Positions 62,778 to 64,000 of a DNA stretch of 64,000 nt are shown here, one piece after another; position 1 is the stretch's first letter; each line of letters opens with the position of its first letter. The stretch spans positions 2,418,001-2,482,000 of the forward strand of contig NC_014328.1 in the NCBI RefSeq assembly GCF_000143685.1. Reading direction: 5' to 3'. Made by a program: the position numbers and the translations under genes. Source of the DNA: Clostridium ljungdahlii DSM 13528. GTDB taxonomy: Bacteria > Bacillota > Clostridia > Clostridiales > Clostridiaceae. The notes under the pieces were generated by a model that saw only the letters and a program-made list of their open reading frames with translations, did no database searches and had not been told where the DNA came from.

Positions 62778-63515
62778 TTAATACTTACAAGCACATATAC
62801 TAAACATGGGTGCTGTTCTATAAGCTACTTTTTCTTCTTCTGTATATATTTTGTTTGAAATATCTTCTTCAATAATTATTTTTTCAAATCCACATTGAGT
62901 CAATGCCCTTTTATCCCATTCAGGACGCAGTTCATACGTCAGTGGAAGATTCCTTGCAATATCCTTACACTTTGATCTCTGTTTCTCATTGGTTTTACAA
63001 TCATAACCCATATCAACAGCCAATTTTATATCCTTTGTATATTCTTCTTCAAGTTCAGGTTTTGCCAGCCTTAAATACCAATTTGCATCAAATATAAGTA
63101 ATTTCCCGCTTTTTTTTAAAAGGCTAAACCAATTTTTGTAAGCCTTTACAGGTTCCTTTAAAGTCCATGTAACATTTCTATTCACTATTAAATCAAAACT
63201 TTCTACAGGCAAATCCAAATTTTCCACATCGCCTTTCATAAATTTAACCTTTACTCCGGCCAACTGTGTATTGGATTTAGCTTCCTCAAGCATACTTGTG
63301 GAACAATCCACAGCAGTTACATCATATCCCATTTGTGACATGATTATTGCAAAAAAACCAGGTCCTGTACCTATGTCTAATGCTTTTACATTATCTCCCG
63401 CCTTATTTTTAATTATTTTACTCCAGGCTTCTCTTTTAAAACTGTTTATATCCTCACTTATCATTTCACTATATGTATTTGCCCGATTGTTCCAATAGCT
63501 TTCAATTTCTCCCAT
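62778..63515 (-). CDS. Class I SAM-dependent methyltransferase (copy 2)
   Basis: 245 residues; motif I LDIGTGPGFFAIIMSQMGY (about residues 47-65), TAVDCSTSML, MKGDVENLDLPVESFDLIVNRN and LLKKSGKLLIFDANW. Close paralogue of 53988-54737, down to the shared N-xxVTWTL and ELRPEWD stretches. First gene of the operon, AAGGAGG site. Genes of this kind often stand next to Nik-type importers; the acceptor is unknown. Confidence 0.87.
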   Translation of the reverse strand: MGEIESYWNNRANTYSEMISEDINSFKREAWSKIIKNKAGDNVKALDIGTGPGFFAIIMSQMGYDVTAVDCSTSMLEEAKSNTQLAGVKVKFMKGDVENLDLPVESFDLIVNRNVTWTLKEPVKAYKNWFSLLKKSGKLLIFDANWYLRLAKPELEEEYTKDIKLAVDMGYDCKTNEKQRSKCKDIARNLPLTYELRPEWDKRALTQCGFEKIIIEEDISNKIYTEEEKVAYRTAPMFSICACKY

Positions 63516-63618
63516 TAAATTACCTCCTTGTGTAGAAAATTTTCATTTTTATGTATATATTTAGTTATACAGCAAATTTTATGCCAGACATATTAGCCAT
63601 ATTTTTCGTGATTTAAGC

Positions 63619-63666
63619 AAAAAAAATCTCAAAGCGATACCTTTTTGTATCACTTTGAGATTTTTT
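63619..63666. terminator. Bidirectional terminator
   Basis: Long stem AAAAAATCTCAAAG/CTTTGAGATTTTTT with inner GATAC/GTATC pairs. It separates the partial ATPase gene at the right edge from the methyltransferase operon. Confidence 0.85.
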
Positions 63667-63701
63667 ATCATTATGAAACTATTCTAGCACTTACTTGTAA
63701 C

Positions 63702-64000
63702 CTAGATTATATTTCTCTTGTTTGGATTATCTATAGGAACTGAATTCAATAAGCTTTTGGTATAAGGATGCTTTATTTTGTAATTTTCATTTGTATTGTC
63801 CATCACTTCAACTATACTTCCCCTGTACATGACAAGAATTTTGCTGCATATATATTTTACTGCACTTATATCATGGGAAATAAAAAGTATTCCAGTACCT
63901 TCTAAATCATTCAATTTTTTTATTAAATTGAGTATACAGGCTTGAGTGCACACATCTAAGCTGGATATTATCTCATCACATATTAGAAACTGAGGATTTA
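63702..64000 (-). CDS. Opp/Dpp/Nik-type ABC ATPase, C-terminal part (cut by window edge)
   Basis: The frame is open to the right edge. It shows Walker B FLICDEIISSLDV, switch ISHDISAVKYICSKILVMYRG and IKHPYTKSLLNSVP, the usual end of an OppF/NikE-type ATPase. The usual C-terminal Cys cluster is missing, so the chain is short at this end. It belongs to another import operon to the right. Confidence 0.85.
   Translation of the reverse strand, partial: NPQFLICDEIISSLDVCTQACILNLIKKLNDLEGTGILFISHDISAVKYICSKILVMYRGSIVEVMDNTNENYKIKHPYTKSLLNSVPIDNPNKRNII

Noticed and set aside
1..64000. tRNA or rRNA genes
   Set aside because: None recognised by reading the intergenic regions; all structured regions could be assigned to riboswitches, terminators or mini-elements.

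Overview
The window looks like a chromosomal stretch of a low-GC, anaerobic, spore-former-type Clostridium, probably an acetogen-like species. The reasons are the AT-rich codon use, strong GGAGG ribosome sites, cell-wall-binding type 2 (CWB2) surface proteins, a four-cluster ferredoxin and several cofactor-metal transport systems. The species cannot be fixed from sequence reading alone. Almost every gene is on the minus strand; the exceptions are a metal-binding lipoprotein (4650-5582) and an AICAR transformylase (5778-6953).

Layout. 1-1741: molybdate transporter modA-modB-modC (modC runs off the left edge). 2243-4430: membrane MutS-like ATPase and a HAD protein. 4587-6953: znuA-like gene with a large operator palindrome, then a ZTP riboswitch and a stand-alone AICAR transformylase. 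7001-8810: cbiM and cbiN behind one cobalamin riboswitch, followed by a second, gene-less cobalamin riboswitch with a consensus promoter. 8921-26255: a ~17 kb operon behind one cobalamin riboswitch. It encodes four large secreted or wall-bound proteins, a complete ECF transporter (S, A and T), two membrane-anchored DUF4430 proteins, two HlyD-type adaptors and a TIM-barrel protein. 26773-46568: a chain of further cobalamin-riboswitch units encoding giant secreted proteins, small membrane proteins, a decayed DUF4430 gene and an IS200/IS605-type mini-element. 46693-51600: two near-identical riboswitch leaders flank an ABC exporter, a GNAT enzyme, an unknown protein and gene debris. 51610-52620: ferredoxin and a second mini-element. 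52621-63515: methyltransferase / His-rich protein / Nik-Opp-type ABC importer / second methyltransferase / MATE operon. 63702-64000: end of another Opp-type ATPase.

The main system. Ten cobalamin riboswitches, all on the minus strand, lie between 7195 and 51513. The proteins they control repeatedly combine an alpha/alpha-toroid domain (like the alpha domain of transcobalamin and intrinsic factor) with DUF4430 domains (transcobalamin C-terminal-like), on CWB2 anchors or long Ig-like (Big_2) stalks, together with an ECF importer. I infer a Gram-positive cell-surface corrinoid capture and relay system built from the same two modules animals use in intrinsic factor and transcobalamin. It would pass corrinoid from wall-bound binders through membrane-tethered DUF4430 proteins to the ECF S component. 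Riboswitch control is seen in the sequence; domain identities come from family knowledge; corrinoid binding is inference.

Neighbouring genes supply other cofactor metals: Mo (mod), Co (cbiMN), probably Zn (znuA-like) and Ni or a metallophore (Nik/Opp operon). This would fit an organism with a heavy demand for corrinoid, Ni and Mo enzymes.
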